Shown piece after piece: positions 1 to 6,597 of a DNA stretch of 10,615 bases (positions are counted from its first letter, which is position 1; every line of letters begins with the position of its first letter). This stretch comes from Bacteroidales bacterium. GTDB lineage: Bacteria; Bacteroidota; Bacteroidia; Bacteroidales; UBA12077. Under the pieces are notes generated by a model that was not told the origin of the DNA, made no database searches, and saw only the letters and a program-made list of their open reading frames with translations. Both the position numbers and the translations under genes were made by a program. Location: positions 1-10,615 of the forward strand of contig DMBU01000061.1 in assembly GCA_003446015.1 (NCBI GenBank), written 5' to 3'.

Positions 1-598
1 TGTCCATAAATGCTCCGGGATCCCCTTCATCTGCATTACAAATGATGTATTTTGAATCAGATTTACTTTTATTTGCGAATCTCCATTTAAGTCCGGTAGG
101 AAATCCACCTCCGCCCCGGCCACGAATACCAGAATCCAAAACAGTTTGAATTATTTGTTCATCGGAGATTTTACCTTCCAATATTTTTTTAATGGCGTTA
201 TATCCGCCTTTTTGTTCGTATTCGCCAATATCTTCAGGATCAATAACACCACAGTTTCGTAATGCAATTTTTACCTGTCCATCCCAGAAATCATCGTCTT
301 TTGACTCAAAAAGTTCACTTTTTACAACATAATCTTTTACCGGCTCACCTTGTTTTAAATGTTTATCAAAGATCTCTACGGCTTTATCTTCATTGATTTC
401 ACCATATAAATAAGAGCCAGTTTCATCAATAACTTCGACCAGGGGTTCGCGGTAGCACATTCCAATGCAACCTGTCTTTTTAAGTTCAATATCCAGTTTG
501 TCAGCTTCTTGCAAAGCTTTGAGTTTATCATATACTTTATTAGCACCAGCAGCGATTCCGCAACTTGCCAGTCCTATTAAAACTTTAGTTTTTTCCAT
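1..598 (-). CDS. NuoF-like NADH-binding flavoprotein subunit (HydB/HndC type), 3' part outside window
   Basis: Only the N-terminal 199 residues are visible; the gene continues past the left edge. Residues 1-90 form a thioredoxin-like 2Fe-2S domain like the one fused to NuoF-type subunits of NAD(P)-linked [FeFe]-hydrogenases (HydB, HndC). Its visible cysteines are C13, C44 and C48. Residues 156-172 (SGIRGRGGGGFPTGLKW) are the glycine-rich NADH/FMN-binding signature of the Complex I 51-kDa family, and NADEGDPGAF (188-197) continues it. In this family the subunit oxidises or reduces NAD(H) at FMN and passes electrons through FeS clusters in the cytoplasm. It starts at an ATG 33 bp after the NuoE-like stop, so the two are almost certainly one operon. 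A catalytic [FeFe]-hydrogenase subunit would be expected next, beyond the edge; that is inference. A formate dehydrogenase or other diaphorase partner remains possible. The first cysteine of the usual four in the N-terminal domain is absent (I8 at the aligned place). Confidence 0.9.
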   Translation of the reverse strand, partial: MEKTKVLIGLASCGIAAGANKVYDKLKALQEADKLDIELKKTGCIGMCYREPLVEVIDETGSYLYGEINEDKAVEIFDKHLKQGEPVKDYVVKSELFESKDDDFWDGQVKIALRNCGVIDPEDIGEYEQKGGYNAIKKILEGKISDEQIIQTVLDSGIRGRGGGGFPTGLKWRFANKSKSDSKYIICNADEGDPGAFMD

Positions 599-631
599 GT
601 TAAATTCTTTTAATTTTCCGGGTGGAATAAA

Positions 632-1150
632 TTAATTACTTTCCTTGATCTTAATTTCCTTTACAATTTTCACAGCTTGATTCCCAGTAAGTTTTCCATA
701 GGTATCATCACCTATCATCATTACAGGAGCTAATGAACAACAACCAAGACAGGCTACTGACTCTAAAGTAAACAGTCGATCTTCAGTAGTTTCTCCATCT
801 TTAATTCCCAGAGCATCTTCTATTGCTTCTGAAATTGCAGTGGCATTTTGAACATGGCAAGCCGTGCCATGACAAACTTTAACTATATATTTTCCAACCG
901 GATTTAATCTGAATTGAGTATAAAAAGTAGCAACTCCATACATCTCGCTAAGTTTTAATCCTGTTAATTCGGATATTTTGATAAAAGATTCTTCGGGCAG
1001 GTATCCATAAATTTCCTGAGTACCCTGCAAGATTGGAATCATATTGCCTTTTTTACTTTTATACTTTTCAATTAGCGGATCAATTAAGGTTAGATCCACG
1101 GAAGCCTGATTAGCAGCCTCTTTTTCCTGTAGTATTCGTTTAACACGCAT
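632..1150 (-). CDS. NuoE-like 2Fe-2S (thioredoxin-like ferredoxin) subunit
   Basis: This 172-residue protein belongs to the Complex I 24-kDa (NuoE/HydC/HndA) family. It carries one 2Fe-2S cluster and works with the NuoF-like flavoprotein encoded just downstream. An N-terminal helical part (about 20-85, with the family-typical YGVATFYTQF at 71-80) precedes the thioredoxin-like cluster domain. The ligands are visible: C93 and C98 in VCHGTACH (CX4C), and C134 and C138 in ACLGCCSLAP (CX3C). C137 is an additional neighbouring cysteine, as in many homologues. The length is normal for the family. The ATG at 1150 begins a short variable leader and is not preceded by a clear Shine-Dalgarno sequence, which is usual in Bacteroidota. 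It is the first gene of a minus-strand operon whose promoter should lie in the 1151-1574 gap. In isolation the protein could belong to Complex I, but the fused N-terminal domain of its partner favours a hydrogenase or diaphorase complex. Confidence 0.92.
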   Translation of the reverse strand: MRVKRILQEKEAANQASVDLTLIDPLIEKYKSKKGNMIPILQGTQEIYGYLPEESFIKISELTGLKLSEMYGVATFYTQFRLNPVGKYIVKVCHGTACHVQNATAISEAIEDALGIKDGETTEDRLFTLESVACLGCCSLAPVMMIGDDTYGKLTGNQAVKIVKEIKIKESN

Positions 1151-1349
1151 AGTTTAAAACGCTTTGTTTATAATTAATAGATTCTAAAATAATCGCTTAA
1201 TATAGAATTTTGATTTATGAATTACAAAACTTAAAATATGTCCTATAATATCTGATCACTAAACTCTAACAATAATGTGTTTTATAATTATTATTTAAAA
1301 TAATTCTAATTACGATTTATGTATAAAAATATCTTATCTACTTATTGCC

Positions 1350-1363
1350 ATATGTACACATAT
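1350..1363. promoter_or_regulatory. Inverted repeat ATATGT-AC-ACATAT, possible operator
   Basis: Two perfect 6-bp half-sites are separated by 2 bp. The site would sit at about +1 to +14 of a transcript starting from the candidate -7 element at 1371-1378 on the minus strand, a position suited to repression. The same half-site recurs at 1404-1411 as the palindrome ACATATGT and singly at 1236-1241, 1433-1438 and 1478-1483. The identity of a binding protein is unknown. Confidence 0.35.
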
Positions 1364-1370
1364 TGATTTG

Positions 1371-1378
1371 CAAATTTA
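1371..1378 (-). promoter_or_regulatory. Candidate -7 element for the NuoE/NuoF-like operon
   Basis: Read on the minus strand this is TAAATTTG, a full match to the Bacteroidota -7 consensus TAnnTTTG. No good TTTG-like -33 element lies at the expected distance, so this is a weak call. If used, transcription would start near 1364 and give an untranslated leader of about 210 bases before the NuoE-like ATG. Confidence 0.3.
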
Positions 1379-1574
1379 TATTTTATGTGGAACTATGTAT
1401 CTAACATATGTCTATTGAAAAACTATTCTAAAACATATCTTTTCAAGGTAAAAGCTAAACTATTTGAACAGTGTGAAATATGTATTTTTTCAGAAATAAG
1501 TCAATTAAAGTAACCTAAGGTCAAAGCAATTTCCTATTTTTATAAGATTTTTCAGAAATGATATTTTTAAATCC

Positions 1575-4526
1575 ATGCATAAAAAAGAACTAGTCGTTGG
1601 TATTGTTGATCATCCATTGTTTGGAATCATTCTGGCTCCATATATTGTTGTGATTAAACCTAATCACGGATACTATCAGATTGAATCAAGAATTTCGCAA
1701 CTTAATATAAATAAATACATTGATAATTTTTCTGATAATGAAAAGCAGCTCATAAAGTGGATTGATGAATATAGTGATCAGAATTTACATAAAATCTTTT
1801 CAAAAAAACGAGGTCAGACAACAGTTGATTTCATTAGCAAGTTAAAAAAAGAATTTGCAGATGAACACATCCGCCCTTATTTTGAAAAGCGCCTTATCAA
1901 ATGCACAAATCTGTTGCAAGAAATGGATATCGCTTTATATTATAAAGAAAAACCCCAGTATATTAATTCAGATGATAAAATTGAAATCATAAAAGGTAAG
2001 GCACAATCTGTTTTTAATATCTCAAAATTGGCAAGTGAAAGTCAGTATTACCTAACTATTAAACACGATAATATTGAATTGAGTTTACTTGAAAAATCGG
2101 GCATTATCATTACAGAAGATCCTTGCCGTATAATCATCGAAAAAAAACTTTTTATATTTGATGATATTAATGCAAGAAAACTTGCTCCTTTTTTTATCAA
2201 AGATTGTATTCATATTCCTAAATCCTCAGAAAAAAAATGGTTTGAAACATTCGCACTGGAAAGCATAAAACAATACAACGTAAAGCCTTCAGGGTTTGAG
2301 ATTAACAAGCTAATTACCACTAAAGAAGCAAATTTAAATTTTGAACAAAATCTTCAAGGCGAAGAAACCCTTATACTTTCATTTATATACAATGATCAGA
2401 TCAAGTTTTTGGCTAATAAAGGATCAAATTCTTCGGTTCGGTTTGAAGATAGAGATGGAAACTACATCTTTCATAAAATTGAGAGAGATTTTAATTGGGA
2501 GCATGACGTTATTTCTTATCTTTTATCAATAGGTTTAATTAATTACCTGGATTCTCATTTTTACCCAAAAGAAATTGAAAGACTTGAAAAGCAAGAAAAA
2601 AAATATGCCTTTATCAATTGGCTTAGCTTAAATAAAGACAAAATCAATTCTTTGGAAATTAATTTAGTGCAAAAACAAAAAGAATCTCAATATTCATTAC
2701 TTGAACCTGAAATTGAATCTGTTATTACTGAAGAAAACGATTGGTTTGATTTAAAAATTATAGTTAAGATAGGCGAGTTTAGTATCCCGTTTACAAAATT
2801 CAAAAAGAATATATTAAACGGTGTAAGAGAATATAAATTACCTAATGGAGAGATTGCAATTCTTCCTAAAGAGTGGTTTGAACAGTACAAAGAATTGTTC
2901 CAGTTTGGTCGTGAGTCTGATAAAAACATTCAACTAGATAAACATCATTTTGGTCTAATTGAAACGAGTGTTCCTGAAAAAAGCAAGTCAATTATTGAAA
3001 AATACAGGGATCTGTTAAATAACTATAATCAAACGAAATACGCCATACCAACCGGATTAAAAGCCGAATTAAGGCCTTACCAAAAAGAAGGTTTTTCGTG
3101 GATGAAATTATTACAAGAGAATCATTTTGGGGGTTGCCTTGCCGATGATATGGGTTTAGGTAAAACTGTTCAGACCTTAACTTTATTATTAAATTCAAAA
3201 GCCGATTTAAAGACTAATCATTATGAACCCGAAACTACCCCAGCCCTGGCTCAACTTAGTATCTTTGATCAAATAAATATTAAGAATTCTCCTGCATCAG
3301 CTGTGTCATTAATTGTTATGCCAACTTCATTAATTCATAACTGGGAAGAGGAAATAAGGAAATTTACACCAGAATTAAAATGTTTTAAATATATCGGACA
3401 AAACAGACCTAAGGACATTCGTATTTTTAATGAATTCAACATTATATTAACAACTTACGGAACAGTTCGCAACGATTTTGAGCTTTTAAAAACTTTTAAG
3501 TTCTTATATCTGATTTTAGATGAGAGTCAATATATAAAAAATCCGGATTCGAAAATTTACAAAGCTGTTAACGATCTGAAATCAACATACAGACTGGTAT
3601 TAACCGGCACTCCGATTGAGAATTCATTAACTGACCTTTGGGCTCAAATTAACTTTTTGAATAAGGGTCTTTTAGGAAATCTCAGGTTCTTTAAAAGAGA
3701 GTTTGTACTACCCATTGAGAAAAATACCGATCCCGAAAAGAAAGAAAAACTGCAGCAGTTTATTCAACCCTTTGTTCTTCGGAGAACAAAAAATCAGGTT
3801 GCAAAAGATCTTCCTGACAAGGTAGAGACGGTTATTTATTGTGATATGACTGATGAACAAAAATCATATTACGAAGAGGAAAAATCGAAGATTCGGAATT
3901 CCATTATGGAAACAATCGAAAGAAAAGAAGATAAACCAACTATACTGGCAATTGAAGGCCTAAATAAGCTTCGTCAAATTGCAAATCATCCAATTTTAAT
4001 TGACAAAGACTACTCAGCAGAATCGGGAAAATACGAAGAAATTACGCGCAATATTGAGAACCTGATCGCAGAAAAACACAAGGTATTAATTTTTTCAGCA
4101 TACGTTAAACACTTGAATCTATTTGCCGAATATTTAAGAAATAATAAGCATCCCTTTTCAATGTTGACAGGAATCACTCAGAACCGTGAACAAGTTATAC
4201 ACGATTTTCAAGATTCAGATAATAAACATGTATTTTTGATACAGATTAAAGCAGGTGGTGTGGGATTAAATTTAACTGCAGCCGATTATGTATTTATTAT
4301 TGATCCTTGGTGGAATCCTGCAGTAGAAGAACAAGCAATAAACCGCACCCATCGAATTGGTCAGGACAAAAAAGTAATGGTGTATCGGTTTATTTCAACG
4401 GATACCGTTGAAGAAAAAATTCAACAATTAAAAAGTCGTAAAACAGAACTAGCTACTTCAATTATTAGTACTGAACAAGCAGTACAAAAAATGAATTTTG
4501 AAAGGATTCTAGAGTTCCTTAATTAA
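1575..4526 (+). CDS. SNF2-family DEAD/DEAH-box helicase/translocase with N-terminal bacterial SNF2-associated region
   Basis: A 983-residue ATP-dependent double-strand DNA translocase of the Swi2/Snf2 superfamily. Residues 1 to about 480 resemble the bacterial SNF2-associated region; the stretch DWFDLKIIVKIGEF followed by LPNGEIAILPKEW is typical of it. I see no SWIM zinc finger. The motor begins at LRPYQKEGFSWM (499-510). Helicase motifs are complete: I DMGLGKT (525-531), II DESQ (649-652, with S where A or G is commoner), III LTGTPIEN (676-683), V KAGGVGLNLT, and VI QAINRTHRIGQ (920-930, arginines 924 and 927). Between motifs I and Ia a low-complexity loop of about 45 residues includes QLSIF (560-564), resembling a sliding-clamp-binding peptide. 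The first in-frame ATG after an upstream stop (1506-1508) is at 1575, which fixes the start. The gene stands alone between a divergent operon and an unrelated secreted-protein gene. Its role (DNA repair, transcription recycling or defence) cannot be decided; nothing nearby suggests a defence system. Confidence 0.93.
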   Translation: MHKKELVVGIVDHPLFGIILAPYIVVIKPNHGYYQIESRISQLNINKYIDNFSDNEKQLIKWIDEYSDQNLHKIFSKKRGQTTVDFISKLKKEFADEHIRPYFEKRLIKCTNLLQEMDIALYYKEKPQYINSDDKIEIIKGKAQSVFNISKLASESQYYLTIKHDNIELSLLEKSGIIITEDPCRIIIEKKLFIFDDINARKLAPFFIKDCIHIPKSSEKKWFETFALESIKQYNVKPSGFEINKLITTKEANLNFEQNLQGEETLILSFIYNDQIKFLANKGSNSSVRFEDRDGNYIFHKIERDFNWEHDVISYLLSIGLINYLDSHFYPKEIERLEKQEKKYAFINWLSLNKDKINSLEINLVQKQKESQYSLLEPEIESVITEENDWFDLKIIVKIGEFSIPFTKFKKNILNGVREYKLPNGEIAILPKEWFEQYKELFQFGRESDKNIQLDKHHFGLIETSVPEKSKSIIEKYRDLLNNYNQTKYAIPTGLKAELRPYQKEGFSWMKLLQENHFGGCLADDMGLGKTVQTLTLLLNSKADLKTNHYEPETTPALAQLSIFDQINIKNSPASAVSLIVMPTSLIHNWEEEIRKFTPELKCFKYIGQNRPKDIRIFNEFNIILTTYGTVRNDFELLKTFKFLYLILDESQYIKNPDSKIYKAVNDLKSTYRLVLTGTPIENSLTDLWAQINFLNKGLLGNLRFFKREFVLPIEKNTDPEKKEKLQQFIQPFVLRRTKNQVAKDLPDKVETVIYCDMTDEQKSYYEEEKSKIRNSIMETIERKEDKPTILAIEGLNKLRQIANHPILIDKDYSAESGKYEEITRNIENLIAEKHKVLIFSAYVKHLNLFAEYLRNNKHPFSMLTGITQNREQVIHDFQDSDNKHVFLIQIKAGGVGLNLTAADYVFIIDPWWNPAVEEQAINRTHRIGQDKKVMVYRFISTDTVEEKIQQLKSRKTELATSIISTEQAVQKMNFERILEFLN

Positions 4527-4634
4527 TAATTATATAACTCCTTATGAATAAATAAAACTTTTTTTTGTTTTCTTTAGTTAAACTTGTATTTTTATTCAAT
4601 ATATACTTTAAAATTAACTAATCCCTATAGAAAA

Positions 4635-5306
4635 ATGAAAACGTATAGAATAATTAGTACACTTATATTGGCAATATCCTTTTTAAATATTTATTCACAA
4701 AACACGTTGGAGTTAACAAGGAATAAAGAATCAGGATATTTTTCAAGATTATCAGTAGAACAAGTATACACTGAAGTTGATGGTACTCCTTTTTTTAACG
4801 AAAATTGGGAACAAGGAACAATCACTTTTAATGATGGAATAACGTATAGTGTTGAAAACTTCAGGTATGATATATACACTAATAATTTACAGTTTTTAAA
4901 AGATGATGTTGTTTATAAGATACCTAATTTAAATGATGTTAAAAGTTTCTCTATTGGAGAATTCAATTTTGTAACCTTTGTTAATGAAGACAAAGCAGAT
5001 TTTTATGAAATCCTATTTAAAAATGACGTGCTGTTACTTTTAAGAAAATTTGATTGTGAAATCATAAAAGGCAAAGAAAGTGTAGGCGCTTTTCCTGCCA
5101 CAAAAGATAAGTTTAAAATTAATACTACTATTTATTTCAAAAAAGATGATGCCTCAATTAATAAAATAAATTTAAATAAAAAGAATGTACTCGAATTAAT
5201 GGGAGACAAAAAAGATGAAATAGAAAAATTTGCTGCCACAAATAATTTAAAGTTTGGACAAGAAGAAGATGTAATTGAAATTTTGGAGTATTATTATTCT
5301 TTATAG
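4635..5306 (+). CDS. Secreted protein of unknown function
   Basis: The protein has 223 residues from the ATG at 4635. Residues 1-22 form a Sec signal peptide: positive start (K2, R5), hydrophobic core and a likely cut after ...NIYSQ. The mature part looks beta-rich and contains GTPFFNENWEQGTITFNDGITYSVENFRYD in its first third. I associate this pattern with secreted Bacteroidota proteins of unknown function, but I cannot name a family. There is no lipobox cysteine, no C-terminal sorting domain and no later membrane segment, so a periplasmic location is likeliest. The reading frame also opens 51 bases earlier at a TTG (4584), but that codon overlaps a -7-like TAAACTTG (4579-4586) and would bury the signal peptide, so I prefer 4635. 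The gene lies 108 bp after the SNF2 gene and is closed by a terminator at 5338-5370. It is probably its own transcription unit. Confidence 0.75.
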   Translation: MKTYRIISTLILAISFLNIYSQNTLELTRNKESGYFSRLSVEQVYTEVDGTPFFNENWEQGTITFNDGITYSVENFRYDIYTNNLQFLKDDVVYKIPNLNDVKSFSIGEFNFVTFVNEDKADFYEILFKNDVLLLLRKFDCEIIKGKESVGAFPATKDKFKINTTIYFKKDDASINKINLNKKNVLELMGDKKDEIEKFAATNNLKFGQEEDVIEILEYYYSL

Positions 5307-5337
5307 TTAAAATAACATAATTTGACAATTATAACAG

Positions 5338-5370
5338 AATGCTTGCAATTTTTTCTTGTAAGCATTTTTA
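5338..5370 (+). terminator. Intrinsic terminator after the secreted-protein gene
   Basis: AATGCTTGCAA (5338-5348) pairs with TTGTAAGCATT (5356-5366), giving an 11-bp stem with one G-U pair and a 7-base T-rich loop. A short T run follows (to 5369). It lies 32 bp after the stop codon of the 4635-5306 gene and before the promoter of the next gene, which is the expected place for a rho-independent terminator. Confidence 0.75.
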
Positions 5371-5383
5371 ATGTTCATTTTTT

Positions 5384-5415
5384 TTTGATAAAGATCATCA
5401 TCTTTCGTAACTTTT
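5384..5415 (+). promoter_or_regulatory. Bacteroidota-type promoter for the coiled-coil protein gene
   Basis: TTTG (5384-5387) and TAACTTTT (5408-5415, one mismatch to TAnnTTTG) are separated by 20 bp, the normal spacing for Bacteroidota sigma-A promoters. The start of transcription would be near 5422, leaving a leader of about 38 bases before the ATG at 5460. This argues against the alternative upstream start at 5427. Confidence 0.6.
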
Positions 5416-5459
5416 CATTTTGAAATATGTACAAAATACTAAAACCTAAACATTTTATT

Positions 5460-6038
5460 ATGAAAAAAATTATACCCCAAAAATTTCTTTTTCTTTTTAT
5501 CTTTTCTGTTATCCTTTCAACTAATTTCATATTTGCACAAGAAACAGACGCCCCTGTGTTGAGTAAAGATGAACTAAAATTGATTAAACTTGAAGAGAAA
5601 GTTAAAAGTATTGAAGCAAAAATTGAAGCTACTGAGGCAAAAATTGCACAAGCAGATAGTTTGATTCAGGATGGATTTGAAATGGCTAATGAAGCTGATA
5701 ATGAAATCAAAGTTATTAGCTCCGAAGAAAAAATATTTTTAAAAGAGAACGAAACTCAGCGTAAAGATTTACTAAAACAGTTAAAGAAAGCTGACGAAGA
5801 AGATACCAAATCTATAGAGTCTGAATTAAAAGCCCTGGAAGCAAGCTATAAAACTGAAACAAAAGCATTTGAGAAAAGATATAGCGAAGAAGAAAAGAAA
5901 CTGACCAAAGCAAAATCAAATGATGATAAAGGAAAAGAGAAATTAAAACAATATAATCCAAAATTAAAAGAATATCAGAAAGCTTTAGAAACAGCTAATG
6001 AAGAACTAGAGAATTTTAAAGCTGAAAAAGAATTATAA
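5460..6038 (+). CDS. Secreted coiled-coil protein of unknown function
   Basis: The protein has 192 residues from the ATG at 5460. Residues 1-27 are a strong signal peptide: MKK start, a very Phe/Ile/Leu-rich core and ...FIFAQ as the likely cleavage site. The rest, from about residue 38 to the end, is a nearly unbroken, highly charged Glu/Lys/Ala-rich helix with coiled-coil heptads such as LIKLEEKVKSIEAKIEATEAKI. There is no cysteine, so it is not a lipoprotein, and there is no second membrane segment. It should be an exported, elongated periplasmic protein, possibly a structural or tethering factor, but no function can be assigned. An in-frame ATG 33 bases earlier (5427) is unlikely because it would place extra charged residues before the signal peptide and lies almost at the predicted transcription start. 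It has its own promoter and is followed 24 bp later by the palindromic element that may terminate it. Confidence 0.75.
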   Translation: MKKIIPQKFLFLFIFSVILSTNFIFAQETDAPVLSKDELKLIKLEEKVKSIEAKIEATEAKIAQADSLIQDGFEMANEADNEIKVISSEEKIFLKENETQRKDLLKQLKKADEEDTKSIESELKALEASYKTETKAFEKRYSEEEKKLTKAKSNDDKGKEKLKQYNPKLKEYQKALETANEELENFKAEKEL

Positions 6039-6062
6039 TAACAGTATTTCATTAGATATTTT

Positions 6063-6221
6063 AAAGGGGGTGTCCAGAAAGATAAATATTCGCCGCAAAG
6101 GCACTAAATCACAAAGGTCCACAAAATTATAACGTGCTGATTATTTGATTTTTGTGACTCTTTGAGCCTTTGAGTTTTAGTGGCTAATTTTCATTTTTAA
6201 ATCTTTTTGGACACCCCCTTT
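6063..6221. repeat. Long imperfect palindrome, MITE-like or intergenic repeat, probable bidirectional terminator
   Basis: The 159-bp stretch fills the gap between convergent genes. Its 21-bp ends (6063-6083 and 6201-6221) are inverted copies with a single difference that still allows a G-U pair; both include GGGGGTGTCC or its complement. Further inward, shorter segments pair in the same order: CACTAAA (6102-6108) with TTTAGTG (6176-6182), CAAAGG (6112-6117) with CCTTTG (6167-6172), and CACAAAA (6120-6126) with TTTTGTG (6150-6156). The loop is about 23 bases. The inner CACAAAGG/CTTTGAG-like units resemble short repeats I recall as frequent between genes in Bacteroidota, which is memory rather than a search. 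It encodes no protein. The strong outer stem followed by T-rich DNA on the plus strand suits a terminator; on the minus strand the following T run is shorter. Confidence 0.8.
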
Positions 6222-6240
6222 TCTTTTGTGATATTTAATT

Positions 6241-6558
6241 TTATCCGATGAATCTCGCTCCTGCTATTGCAACACCTATTCCTAAAAATGCCGACATTAT
6301 TACAATTGGGAAGAATGCCTTTTTATCATGAGGTAAAACCATAAATAAAGTTGGAACAATAGCAATCTCACCAATAATAATACCCTTAAGCCATGGGTCT
6401 ATATTCCAACTAACAAATGGTATTATCAATCCCAGTACTACCCAGTGAGTAAATGCTGCTAAACTGGCATATTTGTCTAGTTTTTGGATAATCATAGGTA
6501 TAACATCTATTGTACCTGCAACAATTCCAATAATCAAAGCAATTAGTATGTTATTCAT
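6241..6558 (-). CDS. Small four-helix integral membrane protein, unknown function
   Basis: The 105-residue protein is almost entirely hydrophobic. Four membrane helices can be drawn at about 3-23, 31-51, 57-77 and 84-103, with short charged turns (KLDK, PHDKK). Helices 1 and 4 are rich in small residues (IGIVAGTID and FLGIGVAIAGARF), which suggests tight helix packing. There is no signal peptide separate from helix 1 and no catalytic motif. I do not recognise a named family. It is the last gene of a minus-strand cluster, 39 bp after the radical SAM gene, and its stop codon lies 19 bp from the palindromic element. Co-transcription with the radical SAM gene is likely, but a shared function is only a guess. 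Confidence 0.75.
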   Translation of the reverse strand: MNNILIALIIGIVAGTIDVIPMIIQKLDKYASLAAFTHWVVLGLIIPFVSWNIDPWLKGIIIGEIAIVPTLFMVLPHDKKAFFPIVIMSAFLGIGVAIAGARFIG

Positions 6559-6597
6559 AATTTCATATTTTTAGTTACACACTTTAAATACAATTAG

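Larger units (their letters stand above)
1151..1574. other. Divergent AT-rich intergenic region
   Basis: This 424-bp gap separates the minus-strand NuoE-like operon from the plus-strand SNF2 gene. I see no credible small gene or RNA gene in it. It is very AT-rich and has six sites carrying ATATGT or ACATAT: 1236-1241, 1350-1363 (as an inverted repeat), 1404-1411 (palindrome ACATATGT), 1433-1438 and 1478-1483 are the clear ones, with the inverted repeat counting as two half-sites. One good -7-like element faces the NuoE-like gene (1371-1378). For the SNF2 gene only a weak TATTTTTA (1535-1542) can be pointed to. Confidence 0.6.

Noticed and set aside
1461..1485. Rex- or FNR-type site near the NuoE-like operon (TTTGAACA, GTGTGAAATATG)
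   Set aside because: The half-sites do not form the expected inverted repeat or spacing, so no regulator family can be named.
2687..2929. Open frame antisense to the SNF2 gene
   Set aside because: It lies wholly inside a well-supported coding region, has no promoter or start signal of its own and no recognisable domain. The same applies to the other frames at 2341-2532, 2992-3198 and 4691-4879.
6056..6238. GATATTT on both sides of the palindrome as a target-site duplication
   Set aside because: The copies at about 6056 and 6230 are at unequal distances from the element ends, imperfect and AT-rich, so chance is the simplest explanation.
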